Below, piece after piece: positions 6,425 to 13,302 of a stretch of 13,616 bases of DNA. The position numbers were made by a program, and so were the translations under genes. This DNA comes from Streptomyces sp. WM4235. GTDB taxonomy: Bacteria > Actinomycetota > Actinomycetes > Streptomycetales > Streptomycetaceae. Under the pieces are notes generated by a model. The model was not told where the DNA came from and made no database searches. It was given only the letters and a program-made list of their open reading frames with translations. The stretch spans positions 1 to 13,616 of the forward strand of contig NZ_LGDE01000017.1 of NCBI RefSeq assembly GCF_001279725.1, in the 5' to 3' direction. How positions within the stretch are numbered: the first letter of the stretch is position 1; the number at the start of each line of letters is the position of its first letter.

Positions 6425-7434
6425 GCGCCCGTGCCGCCTTCCGGACGTCCGAGCCTGGTGAGGAGCCCGGTGAGAACGTCGGGAGAGAGCGTGATGCTCT
6501 CTATTCGCGGCAGGTTCTCCGCAAGCCGGGTCGCCGCCAGGGCGTGCAGCGTGCCCGTGTCGGCTTCGTCGTGCACGCGCAGCCAGGCTGCCTGGACCTC
6601 GGCGCGCGCGGCTCCCGTCTCGCGGGCCGCCTCGGCGTCCGCGCGGGCCAGGGTGACCTTGCGGGCCGCCTCGGTCTCGGTTTGGATGCCGTCCGCGGCC
6701 GCCTTCTCCTCGGCCTCGCGGCGGGTGTTGGTGCCGCGTTGGTCGATCAGTTGCTCCTCGCGTCGTGCCAGTTCGATCTGGCTCGCCAGCTCGTTCTCGG
6801 CGATGGCGCGTTCACGCTCGACGGCGACGGCACGCCGTTCATAGGTGGCCCGGTCCGCCTCCTGCTGGATCTGCTCGCGGGCCGGGGTGCGCAGGGCGCG
6901 CTCCACGTCGGCCTCGGGGCGGATCGCCACGACCCGCACGGCCACCACGTCGATGCCGGTGGCCGGGAGCCTGGGCTCGTCGGCGAGACCGGTGGCGACC
7001 CGTTCCCGCACGGAGGCGACGCCGTCCACCAAGGCGACGGCCAGCGGGGTGCGGGCCAGTACGTCCAGCGCGTGCTGCTGCGCGGTCTCGGTGAGGAGAG
7101 TGGCGATCTGCTCCAAGGGCGCGCCGCGCCAGCTCCCGGTGTCCGGGTCGACGGAGAAGTCGAGTCGGTCCGCGGCCTCGGCCGGGTCGCTGATCCGGTA
7201 GGTGACGGTGGCCTGCACCGCGACGTCCTGGAAGTCGGAGGTACGGGCGTGGAACGCCATGGCCAGTTCCCGGTCGTCGACCGGGACTTCGGAAAGCGCC
7301 GCCGACAGCGACCGGTACCAGAAACTGAGCCCCCGCCCGTCGTGGATGAGTCGGCCGCGCTTGTGGTGGCGGATGTGGGTGGTGGGCGCGGAGCGCAGAT
7401 GACGCCAGCCGAAGCGCCGGGTGATGTCGGCCAT
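6421..7434 (-). CDS. SPFH/band-7 (prohibitin-like) protein
   Basis: This 337-residue protein has an SPFH domain at about residues 15-185, including VAVQATVTYRISDPAEAADR and IDVVAVRVVAIRPEADVERAL. It continues into a long charged coiled coil (about 185-285) rich in E, R, A and Q, and ends in a short tail (LSPDVLTGLLTRLGRP) like the end of slipins and stomatins. SPFH proteins assemble into large membrane-associated rings or scaffolds. No N-terminal membrane helix is seen, so membrane contact would be peripheral. The start is ATG 7434, with AAGGGGG 6 bp upstream and a near-consensus promoter at 7463-7491. It is the first gene of a two-gene operon with the NAD kinase-like gene. Confidence 0.82.
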   Translation of the reverse strand: MADITRRFGWRHLRSAPTTHIRHHKRGRLIHDGRGLSFWYRSLSAALSEVPVDDRELAMAFHARTSDFQDVAVQATVTYRISDPAEAADRLDFSVDPDTGSWRGAPLEQIATLLTETAQQHALDVLARTPLAVALVDGVASVRERVATGLADEPRLPATGIDVVAVRVVAIRPEADVERALRTPAREQIQQEADRATYERRAVAVERERAIAENELASQIELARREEQLIDQRGTNTRREAEEKAAADGIQTETEAARKVTLARADAEAARETGAARAEVQAAWLRVHDEADTGTLHALAATRLAENLPRIESITLSPDVLTGLLTRLGRPEGGTGA

Positions 7435-7462
7435 GGCTAACCCCCTTCATTTCGTCAGTGCG

Positions 7463-7491
7463 ACGATAACGAGGTGGGCGCATATCGTCAA
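7463..7491 (-). promoter_or_regulatory. housekeeping-type promoter of the SPFH-NAD kinase operon
   Basis: On the minus strand, TTGACG (7491-7486) and TATCGT (7468-7463) are separated by exactly 17 bp. This is close to the consensus for the principal sigma factor. Transcription should begin near 7456, giving a leader of about 22 bases with the ribosome site AAGGGGG at 7447-7441. Confidence 0.75.
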
Positions 7492-7603
7492 GGGGACGAG
7501 AAGAGGGCATCCGAGGCGCCGACCCAACAGCAACGGTCGGTCCCGAGCGGGGCCGGCCACAGTCGGCAAGCGGAGCCCGGCCCGGCGAGCCGAGTTCGAG
7601 TGT

Positions 7604-7668
7604 CGGTCGCCGGGTCGCCGGGTCGCCGAATGACCCGATAACCCGGCTCACCGGGTCACCGGGTCACC
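7604..7668. terminator. hairpins with octamer repeats after the ABC pair
   Basis: ACCCGG (7641-7646) and CCGGGT (7651-7656) form a perfect stem with a 4-base loop, ending on the stop codon of the second ABC gene. CGGGTC (7619-7624) and GACCCG (7632-7637) form another with a 7-base loop. The region also holds short tandem repeats GGTCGCCG and GGTCACCG, three copies each. Probable transcription terminator for the siderophore block. Confidence 0.5.
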
Positions 7669-9362
7669 GCCAGGGAGTACGTCGCGTCGGTGGCCAGCAG
7701 GTCCCGGTGGGTGCCTTCGGCCGTGACGACTCCGTCGTCCAGGACGAGCACCCTGTCGGCGACGTCCAGCAGGGCCGGGCTGCTGGTGATGACGACGGTG
7801 GTACGGCCCCGGCGCAGCTCCGCGATGTTGCGTGCGACGAGCTGCTCGGTCACCGCGTCCACTGCCGTCGTCGGGTCCCGCAGGACGAGCACGTCGGAGT
7901 CGGCGGCCAGGGCACGGGCCAGCGACAGCCGCTGGCGCTGCCCTCCCGAGAGGTTCGAACCGCGGTCACGGACCTCGTGGTCGAGCCCCTGCCGGTGCTG
8001 GGCGACGACGTCGGTCAGCATGGACGCCTCCACGGCTTCGGACACCGTCCGGCTGGTGCCGGAGGGGTCGATGTTCGTGCGGAGGGTTCCCGCGAAGATC
8101 TCCCCGTCGTACGGGTTCACCAGGATGTGCTCTCGGACCGCCTCGACCGACAGATCCGCGAGGTCCTGTCCGCCGAGCCGCACCGCTCCCTCGTACTCGG
8201 AGGGCGCCACGTTCACGGCCAGGATCGAAGCGAGTTCGGCCGCCGTCCGTGGCTGGTAGGCCGTGATCGCCGTGAACTCGCCCGCCGGAATGCGGAACTT
8301 CAGCCCCTGGAGGGACTCGTACCGGACGCAGTCGACCTCCAGGTCCCCGCCGGGGGCCGGACGCGCCGTCCCGGAGTCCGCGACCTGCGGGGCGGACAGG
8401 ACGAGGGCCATCCGCTCCGCCGAAGCGCGCGCCATCATCACGTACTTCGGCATGTCCGAGAACAGCCGCAGCGGCTCCATGATGAACTGTGCCAGGCCCA
8501 CGGCCATGACCAGCGCGCCGATGCCGATCTGCCCGTCGAAGGCCAGCCAACCGGCCGTCAGGGTCACCGCGGTCGCGAGGGTCGCGTTCAGGCCCAGGGC
8601 GGTGCCCGCGTAGACGCCGTTCACCCGGGCGACGGTGATCGCCTGCTGCTTCGCCTCCGTGCTGACCTTCCGGTAGGAACGGTAGGCCGCGTGGTTGCCA
8701 CCGAAACCGTGCAGCGGGCGCAGGCCCGTGATCAGGTCGGCGACCTTCGCGCCCGCCCGCGCCACCCGGGCCTGTTGTTCCTTGGTGCTGCTGCCGATCC
8801 GCTTGGACAGCACGCTGAGGGTCGACAGGATGGCGACCGCGCCGATCATGACCAGCAGGCCGAGGCGCAGGTCTGCCAGCCCCAGCGCGACCGCCGCGAT
8901 CAGCACCGAGACCATGGAGCTGATCAGCATCGGTACGACCTCGACGATGTCGGCGGTCTGGTCGGCGTCCTCGGTGGCGATGGTGAGTACCTCACCGGAC
9001 TTGAGGTCGATGTCCCGGGCCACCGGCTGGAGGCCGCAGGCCGCGACCCGCACCCTCCAGCGGTGGGCCTCGGTCGTGTTGGCCTTCTGCAGGACGCGCA
9101 TTCCGAACCGCCACGACAGCGAGACGGTCGTGATGATCACGGCGAGGGCCGCGATCGACACGGCGAGCGCACCGAGGCTCCGGTCCTCCTCCATGGCGTG
9201 CTCGATGATCAGGCCGAGCGCGATCGGGAAGGCGGTCTCGCCGGCCTGGTACAGGCTCATGAGGACGGTGCCCCGGACCATGGCACCGGCGTTGCGGCGG
9301 ATGGCGGTGCGGAGGATGTCGTATCCCGCGCGGCGGGAACTCTGGACGTCAGCAGTTGTCAT
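7656..9362 (-). CDS. ABC half-transporter, exporter fold, with degenerate ATP-binding domain (intact LSGGQ only)
   Basis: This 568-residue protein has an N-terminal six-helix membrane domain (to about residue 310) and a C-terminal nucleotide-binding domain. The signature LSGGQRQR (471-478) is perfect. The other motifs are lost: the Walker A position reads ITAYQPRTAAEL (366-377) with no GxxGxGK, the Q-loop glutamine is Y418, Walker B reads VLVLRDPTT (491-499) with R495 for Asp and D496 for the catalytic Glu, and the H-loop histidine is S527. Alternative frames do not restore Walker A, so a sequencing error is unlikely. It must pair with the upstream half-transporter, supplying the signature for that partner's ATP site. 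ATG 9362 is chosen because it overlaps the upstream stop by 14 bases and the residues before it are not protein-like. Its role is siderophore export, or import as in IrtAB, by context. Confidence 0.88.
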   Translation of the reverse strand: MTTADVQSSRRAGYDILRTAIRRNAGAMVRGTVLMSLYQAGETAFPIALGLIIEHAMEEDRSLGALAVSIAALAVIITTVSLSWRFGMRVLQKANTTEAHRWRVRVAACGLQPVARDIDLKSGEVLTIATEDADQTADIVEVVPMLISSMVSVLIAAVALGLADLRLGLLVMIGAVAILSTLSVLSKRIGSSTKEQQARVARAGAKVADLITGLRPLHGFGGNHAAYRSYRKVSTEAKQQAITVARVNGVYAGTALGLNATLATAVTLTAGWLAFDGQIGIGALVMAVGLAQFIMEPLRLFSDMPKYVMMARASAERMALVLSAPQVADSGTARPAPGGDLEVDCVRYESLQGLKFRIPAGEFTAITAYQPRTAAELASILAVNVAPSEYEGAVRLGGQDLADLSVEAVREHILVNPYDGEIFAGTLRTNIDPSGTSRTVSEAVEASMLTDVVAQHRQGLDHEVRDRGSNLSGGQRQRLSLARALAADSDVLVLRDPTTAVDAVTEQLVARNIAELRRGRTTVVITSSPALLDVADRVLVLDDGVVTAEGTHRDLLATDATYSLAVTR

Positions 9363-11250
9363 CAGGGTGGCGGGCAATCGCTTCGATGGTTCGCGGGGCG
9401 AGTGGATCATGGATGGGCATCGCGGGGCCGAAGGTCGGCCGGCGCAGGTTCGGGTGTACCTGACCGCCGTCTCGCCAGGCCTGCCAGAGGCGCGCGTAGC
9501 GGCCGCCCAGGGCCACCAACTCCTCATGCGTTCCCTGCTCCACGATGCGTCCGGCGTCCAGCACGGCGATCCGGTCGGCCGCCACCGCCTGGGTCAGCCG
9601 GTGCGCGACGAACAGCGTGGTCCGTCCGGAGCAGGCGGCCAGTACGGCCCGTTCCAGCTCGGCGGCGCCCTCGCTGCCCGCCTCCGCGGTCGACTCGTCG
9701 AGCACCACCACGGGCGTCCGGCTCAACACCAGCCGCGCCAGGGCGATCTGGGCGACCTTGGTGCCGTCCAGCCGCGCACCGCCCTCGCCGACGTCGGTGT
9801 ACAGCCCCTCGGGCAGCGCCTCGACCCACTCGTCGGCGCCCACGGTACGCAGTGCGGCCAGCAGTTCGGGATCGGTGGCCTTCGGTGCGGCCAGCCGCAG
9901 GTCGTGGGCGAGCGGCCCGGAGAACACGTGCGTCTCCTGGGTCAGGATGCTCACCAGCGCCCTCGACCCGGCCTCGTCCAGATCGGCGAGATCGGTCGAA
10001 CCGACGTGCACCGACCCGGCTTGCGGGGTGCCGATACCGGCGATGAGCGCGGCCAGGGTGGTCTTGCCCGCTCCCGTCGCACCGACCAGGGCCAGCGAGC
10101 CGCCCGCCGGGATCGTCAGGCTGACGTCCCGCAGGACCGGTTCCTCGGCGTCGGGGTACCCGAAGGTCAGCCCCCGCACCGTGACCGGGTACGACGCGTC
10201 GTCCGCGCGCACGGCGGTGGAGTCGCCCACCAGCCGCCGTTCCTCCGAGGACTCCGCCAGCACGCCGACGAGCCGGGTCAGGCTCGCGCCGGACTTCTGG
10301 GCCTCGTCGAAGGTGAACATGATCGCGCCCAGCGGGGTGAACAGGCGGTGGAACACCAGCGGAGCCGCCGACACCTCGCCGAGCGTGGCGGATCCGGTCT
10401 CCAGCAGGACGTAGCCCACCACGAGGATCAGGGTCAGGCCGACGAACTCCGCCCGGTTCTCGCGGCCGACGAACCGGCCGAAGAGGTGGAACACCTCGAT
10501 TCCGAGGTCCCGTACCCGCCGCGAGTCGTCGGAGACCTTCTCGCGGAAGGCCCCTTCCAGGCGGTGCGCGCGTACCGTCTCGATGCCGTTCAGGCCGCTG
10601 ATCAGGGCTTGCGCCCGGTCGGCCTGGGCGATCCGTTGCTTGCGGTAGAGCGGGGCGGAGCGGGGGAGGTACCAGCGCAGGGCCAGGGCGTAGGCCGGGA
10701 GCGCAAAGGCCCCCGCCAGGCCGAGCCGCCAGTCGAGCCCGAACATGCCGACCGTGGCGATGGCCACCAGCACTCCCGCGGAGAACACGGTGGGGATGGC
10801 CGAACGGATGCCCTTGGACAGGACGGCGACGTCGTCGCCGACCCGGGAGAGCACGTCACCGCGGCCCACCTGCTCGACCCGGGCGCTGGGCATGCCCAGT
10901 ACGGCCCGGACGGCGCCTTCGCGCAGGTGCGCGAGCAGGTCGGCGCCGAGCCGCCCGATCAGGTAGGCCGACACCGCGGTGGCCGCCGCACCGAGCAGCG
11001 CGGCGGCCACCATCCACACCCCGATCGTGACCAGGACCGAACCTGGTTCGCCCCCGACCACTCCGTCGACCACCCGGCCGAGCAGCAGCACGGGAAGCAT
11101 CTGGAGAGCCGCCCCGGCCACCGTGCTGAGTACGGCGGCGGACGTCAGCCAGGGCATCGTGCGGCAGTTGGCCGCCACCCATCGGGCCGCTTCACGTCCG
11201 GTCGTCGTACGCAGGGTGGCCGGGGCGACCCGAGTCCGCGTGGTGCTCAC
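9349..11250 (-). CDS. ABC half-transporter, exporter fold, catalytic partner with degenerate signature
   Basis: This 633-residue protein has six predicted membrane helices within about residues 35-320, then a nucleotide-binding domain. Walker A GATGAGKTT (390-398), Q-loop Q438, Walker B VVVLDE (514-519) and the H-loop histidine H550 are intact. The signature LSGGQ is replaced by LDGTK (494-498). It is therefore complementary to the downstream half-transporter, which keeps only the signature. A C-terminal tail of about 40 residues extends past the domain (GPAMPIHDPLAPRTIEAIAR) and overlaps the next gene. The GTG start at 11250 lies 2 bp after the stop of the siderophore-binding lipoprotein gene, so translation is probably coupled. 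The placement suggests it handles the same siderophore, either secreting it or bringing it in; direction cannot be read from the sequence. Confidence 0.9.
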   Translation of the reverse strand: MSTTRTRVAPATLRTTTGREAARWVAANCRTMPWLTSAAVLSTVAGAALQMLPVLLLGRVVDGVVGGEPGSVLVTIGVWMVAAALLGAAATAVSAYLIGRLGADLLAHLREGAVRAVLGMPSARVEQVGRGDVLSRVGDDVAVLSKGIRSAIPTVFSAGVLVAIATVGMFGLDWRLGLAGAFALPAYALALRWYLPRSAPLYRKQRIAQADRAQALISGLNGIETVRAHRLEGAFREKVSDDSRRVRDLGIEVFHLFGRFVGRENRAEFVGLTLILVVGYVLLETGSATLGEVSAAPLVFHRLFTPLGAIMFTFDEAQKSGASLTRLVGVLAESSEERRLVGDSTAVRADDASYPVTVRGLTFGYPDAEEPVLRDVSLTIPAGGSLALVGATGAGKTTLAALIAGIGTPQAGSVHVGSTDLADLDEAGSRALVSILTQETHVFSGPLAHDLRLAAPKATDPELLAALRTVGADEWVEALPEGLYTDVGEGGARLDGTKVAQIALARLVLSRTPVVVLDESTAEAGSEGAAELERAVLAACSGRTTLFVAHRLTQAVAADRIAVLDAGRIVEQGTHEELVALGGRYARLWQAWRDGGQVHPNLRRPTFGPAMPIHDPLAPRTIEAIARHPDDNC

Positions 11251-11252
11251 AC

Positions 11253-12311
11253 CTAGCCGACCGACTTGACAAGCTCGTCGATCGCGAAGGGCAGGGAGGG
11301 GAGGGTGGCCTGCGACATGGCCGCACCGGCCGCCGGGCCCTCGCTGTCGAGGAGGTAGGACACCTTGTTGGCCTTGGTGACCTTCAGGTTGGCGAAGAGG
11401 TCGAACTTCTTCAGCGCGTCCGTGTCGGCCTTGTCGTTGATGACGAAGACGCGGTCGACGTCGACGAGGTCCATGCGCTCCGGGGAGAGCGCGGTGGAGA
11501 AGCCGGTGCCCGCGATCTTGTCGATCTCGGCCTGGCCCTTGAAGCCCATGCCGGTCAGGAGCTGGCCGCGCACGTCGGTGGTGGTGAAGGGATTGACCGC
11601 GTTCTTGTACCAGGACAGCGGGACGGCGGTCTGGCCGGCGAACTCCGGGTGCGCCTTCTTGACCGAGGCGAGCTTGTCCTGGATGCCCTGGACCATGGCC
11701 TTGCCCTCATCGGCCTTGCCGAGCGCCTTGGCGATGTGGAGGGCGTTGTCCTGCCACGGGGCGCTGAACGGCTCCTTCTCGGTCTTCGTGCGGCCGACCG
11801 TCGGGGCTATCTTCGAGAGCTTGTCGTAGGCGGCCTTGTCGATCTCGGAGTAGACCGCGATGATCAGGTCGGGGCGCAGTGCGGCGATCTTCTCGAAGTT
11901 GGGGCCGGTGTCACCGTTGTTCATGATGACCTCGGGCTTGGTGTCACCCCACTTGTCCTTCACCCAGGGCCACTGGGTGTTGATGTCGGGGCTCTGGCCG
12001 GCCGGGTTCGGGTACTGGTCGACCATGCCGACCGGCTTGATGCCGAACGCGAGGATGTTCTGGTCGTCGGTGTAGCCGACGGACACGACCCGCTGAGGGG
12101 CCTTCTTGACCTCGGTGGATCCGAACGCGTGCTCCACGGTGACCGGGAACGCACCTGCGGTGGCGGCGGCGTTGGCGCTGTCGTCCTTCTTGTCCTTGTC
12201 CGCCGAGTCGGAACCGCATCCGGCAAGGAGGCCTACGCCGAGAGCCGCGGCGGACACGCCTGCCGCCAGCCGCTGCCAGGGCTTGGTACGTGTCGTTCGG
12301 TCGAGGAGCAT
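11253..12311 (-). CDS. iron-siderophore-binding lipoprotein (FecB/FhuD family)
   Basis: This 352-residue protein is the extracellular receptor of a ferric-siderophore ABC importer. Its signal peptide ends in the lipobox LLAGC, with Cys32 as the lipid anchor, followed by a charged, alanine-rich linker. The mature part is a Peripla_BP_2 fold: APQRVVSVGYTDDQNILAFGIKPVGMVDQY near the start, then KPEVIMNNGDTGPNFEKIAALRPDLIIAVYSE, a long central helix (about residues 180-215), and a second lobe ending LPSLPFAIDELVKSVG. ATG 12311 is chosen for its AAGGGA ribosome site; further in-frame codons upstream precede the natural signal peptide and look untranslated. An iron box lies about 70 bp upstream. 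The ligand class, hydroxamate or other, cannot be told. Confidence 0.92.
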   Translation of the reverse strand: MLLDRTTRTKPWQRLAAGVSAAALGVGLLAGCGSDSADKDKKDDSANAAATAGAFPVTVEHAFGSTEVKKAPQRVVSVGYTDDQNILAFGIKPVGMVDQYPNPAGQSPDINTQWPWVKDKWGDTKPEVIMNNGDTGPNFEKIAALRPDLIIAVYSEIDKAAYDKLSKIAPTVGRTKTEKEPFSAPWQDNALHIAKALGKADEGKAMVQGIQDKLASVKKAHPEFAGQTAVPLSWYKNAVNPFTTTDVRGQLLTGMGFKGQAEIDKIAGTGFSTALSPERMDLVDVDRVFVINDKADTDALKKFDLFANLKVTKANKVSYLLDSEGPAAGAAMSQATLPSLPFAIDELVKSVG

Positions 12312-12382
12312 CCTGAGTCCCTTGCTTTCGTGCTGTCCACTGCGGCCCCGCATACGGGCAGGCGAGCCGTACCCCGAGGAAG

Positions 12383-12401
12383 TGAGGTGAGCCTAGCCTA
12401 A
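12383..12401 (-). promoter_or_regulatory. iron box (DmdR/IdeR-type operator) upstream of the lipoprotein gene
   Basis: The minus strand reads TTAGGCTAGGCTCACCTCA, matching the Streptomyces iron-box sequence TTAGGTTAGGCTCACCTAA at 17 of 19 positions. It overlaps the stop codon of the ATPase gene (12398-12400) and lies 72 bp before the lipoprotein start. It should repress the lipoprotein and the two ABC genes when iron is plentiful. Confidence 0.82.
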
Positions 12402-13264
12402 GTGGAAACGCTCCGGTTTCGGTCGCCCGCACCGTGGACATGGGTCCGGCCGATGGGCACGACGAGCGGCCGGTCGCCCACCGGATCCTCGATCACCATG
12501 GCACGCAGACCGAACGCCTCCAGCAGCAGTTCGGCGGTCAGCACGTCGCGCGGGTGACCCTGCGCCAGGACCGAACCCGTCTTCATCACGACCAGGTTGT
12601 CGCTGTAGCGCGCGGCCAGGTTGAGGTCGTGCAGCACCATGACCACCGTGCATCCCGACTCGTGCAGGTCGTCGACCAGGTCGAGGACGTCGACGGCGTG
12701 CGCCAGGTCGAGGTAGGTCGTGGGCTCGTCGAGCAGCAGCAGGTCGGTGCCCTGAGCGAGGGTCATCGAGATCCAGACCCGTTGCCGCTGGCCCCCGGAC
12801 AGCGCGTCGACGGGGCGGTCGGCCAGATCGGCCACCCCGGTCATGGCCAGCGCGCGCTCCACGACGTCGGCGTCGTCCGAAGACCACTGCCGCAGCCAAC
12901 TCTGGTGCGGATGGCGGCCCCTGGCCACGAGGTCGGCCACCGTGAGTCCCTCCGGGGCCACCGGCGCCTGCGGCAGCAGGCCGAGCTTCTTCGCCACGTC
13001 CCTGGTCCGGAGCCGGGCGATGTCCTCACCGTCCAGCACGACCGATCCGCTGGTCGGCTTCAGCAGTCGCGACAGCGTCCGCAACAGGGTCGACTTGCCA
13101 CAGCCGTTGGGGCCGATGATGGTGGTCACCACACCCCGCGGGATCGTCACGTCCAGCGCGTCGATGACGGTCCGATCGCCGTACCCGACCGTGACGCCCT
13201 TGGCCGCCAGGCGCGGAACGCCTTCGACCCCGGACTCGACCCCGGTGATGTACCGCACGACCAT
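12398..13264 (-). CDS. ferric-siderophore importer ATPase (FecE/FhuC family)
   Basis: This 288-residue cytoplasmic ATPase powers the FecCD-type permease. All motifs are intact: Walker A GPNGCGKST (residues 51-59), Q-loop Q99 in LLPQ, signature LSGGQRQR (155-162), Walker B LLLLDEPT (175-182) and the H-loop histidine H212 in VLHDLN. VARGRHPHQ after the Q-loop is typical of the siderophore and vitamin B12 subfamily. The start is uncertain: ATG 13264 is used here, GTG 13273 is 3 codons earlier, and GTG 13258 has the best spacing (7 bp) to a run of six G. Upstream is the permease gene, with 38 bp between its stop and ATG 13264, and an iron box in that gap suggests a promoter of its own. Downstream is the binding lipoprotein. 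Confidence 0.93.
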   Translation of the reverse strand: MVVRYITGVESGVEGVPRLAAKGVTVGYGDRTVIDALDVTIPRGVVTTIIGPNGCGKSTLLRTLSRLLKPTSGSVVLDGEDIARLRTRDVAKKLGLLPQAPVAPEGLTVADLVARGRHPHQSWLRQWSSDDADVVERALAMTGVADLADRPVDALSGGQRQRVWISMTLAQGTDLLLLDEPTTYLDLAHAVDVLDLVDDLHESGCTVVMVLHDLNLAARYSDNLVVMKTGSVLAQGHPRDVLTAELLLEAFGLRAMVIEDPVGDRPLVVPIGRTHVHGAGDRNRSVST

Positions 13265-13276
13265 ACCCCCCACTAT

Positions 13277-13295
13277 TTAGGCTTGCCTAACCTTT
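13277..13295 (-). promoter_or_regulatory. iron box between permease and ATPase genes
   Basis: The plus strand reads TTAGGCTTGCCTAACCTTT; read on the minus strand it matches the iron-box consensus at 14 of 19 positions. It contains the perfect palindrome TTAGGC-TT-GCCTAA (13277-13290). It fills the short gap between the permease stop (13303) and the ATPase start. Confidence 0.75.
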
Positions 13296-13302
13296 CTATC
13301 AC

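Noticed and set aside
8200..8290. Possible frameshift error removing Walker A in the second ABC protein
   Set aside because: Reading the other two frames through this stretch gives no GxxGxGKS/T, and the flanking strands GEFTAI and LASIL are in frame on both sides.
7707..11256. Very long plus-strand open frames (779 and 853 codons) opposite the ABC pair
   Set aside because: Their composition is repetitive in Arg, Gly, His and Gln with no motif, while the minus strand encodes clear ABC transporters across the same span.
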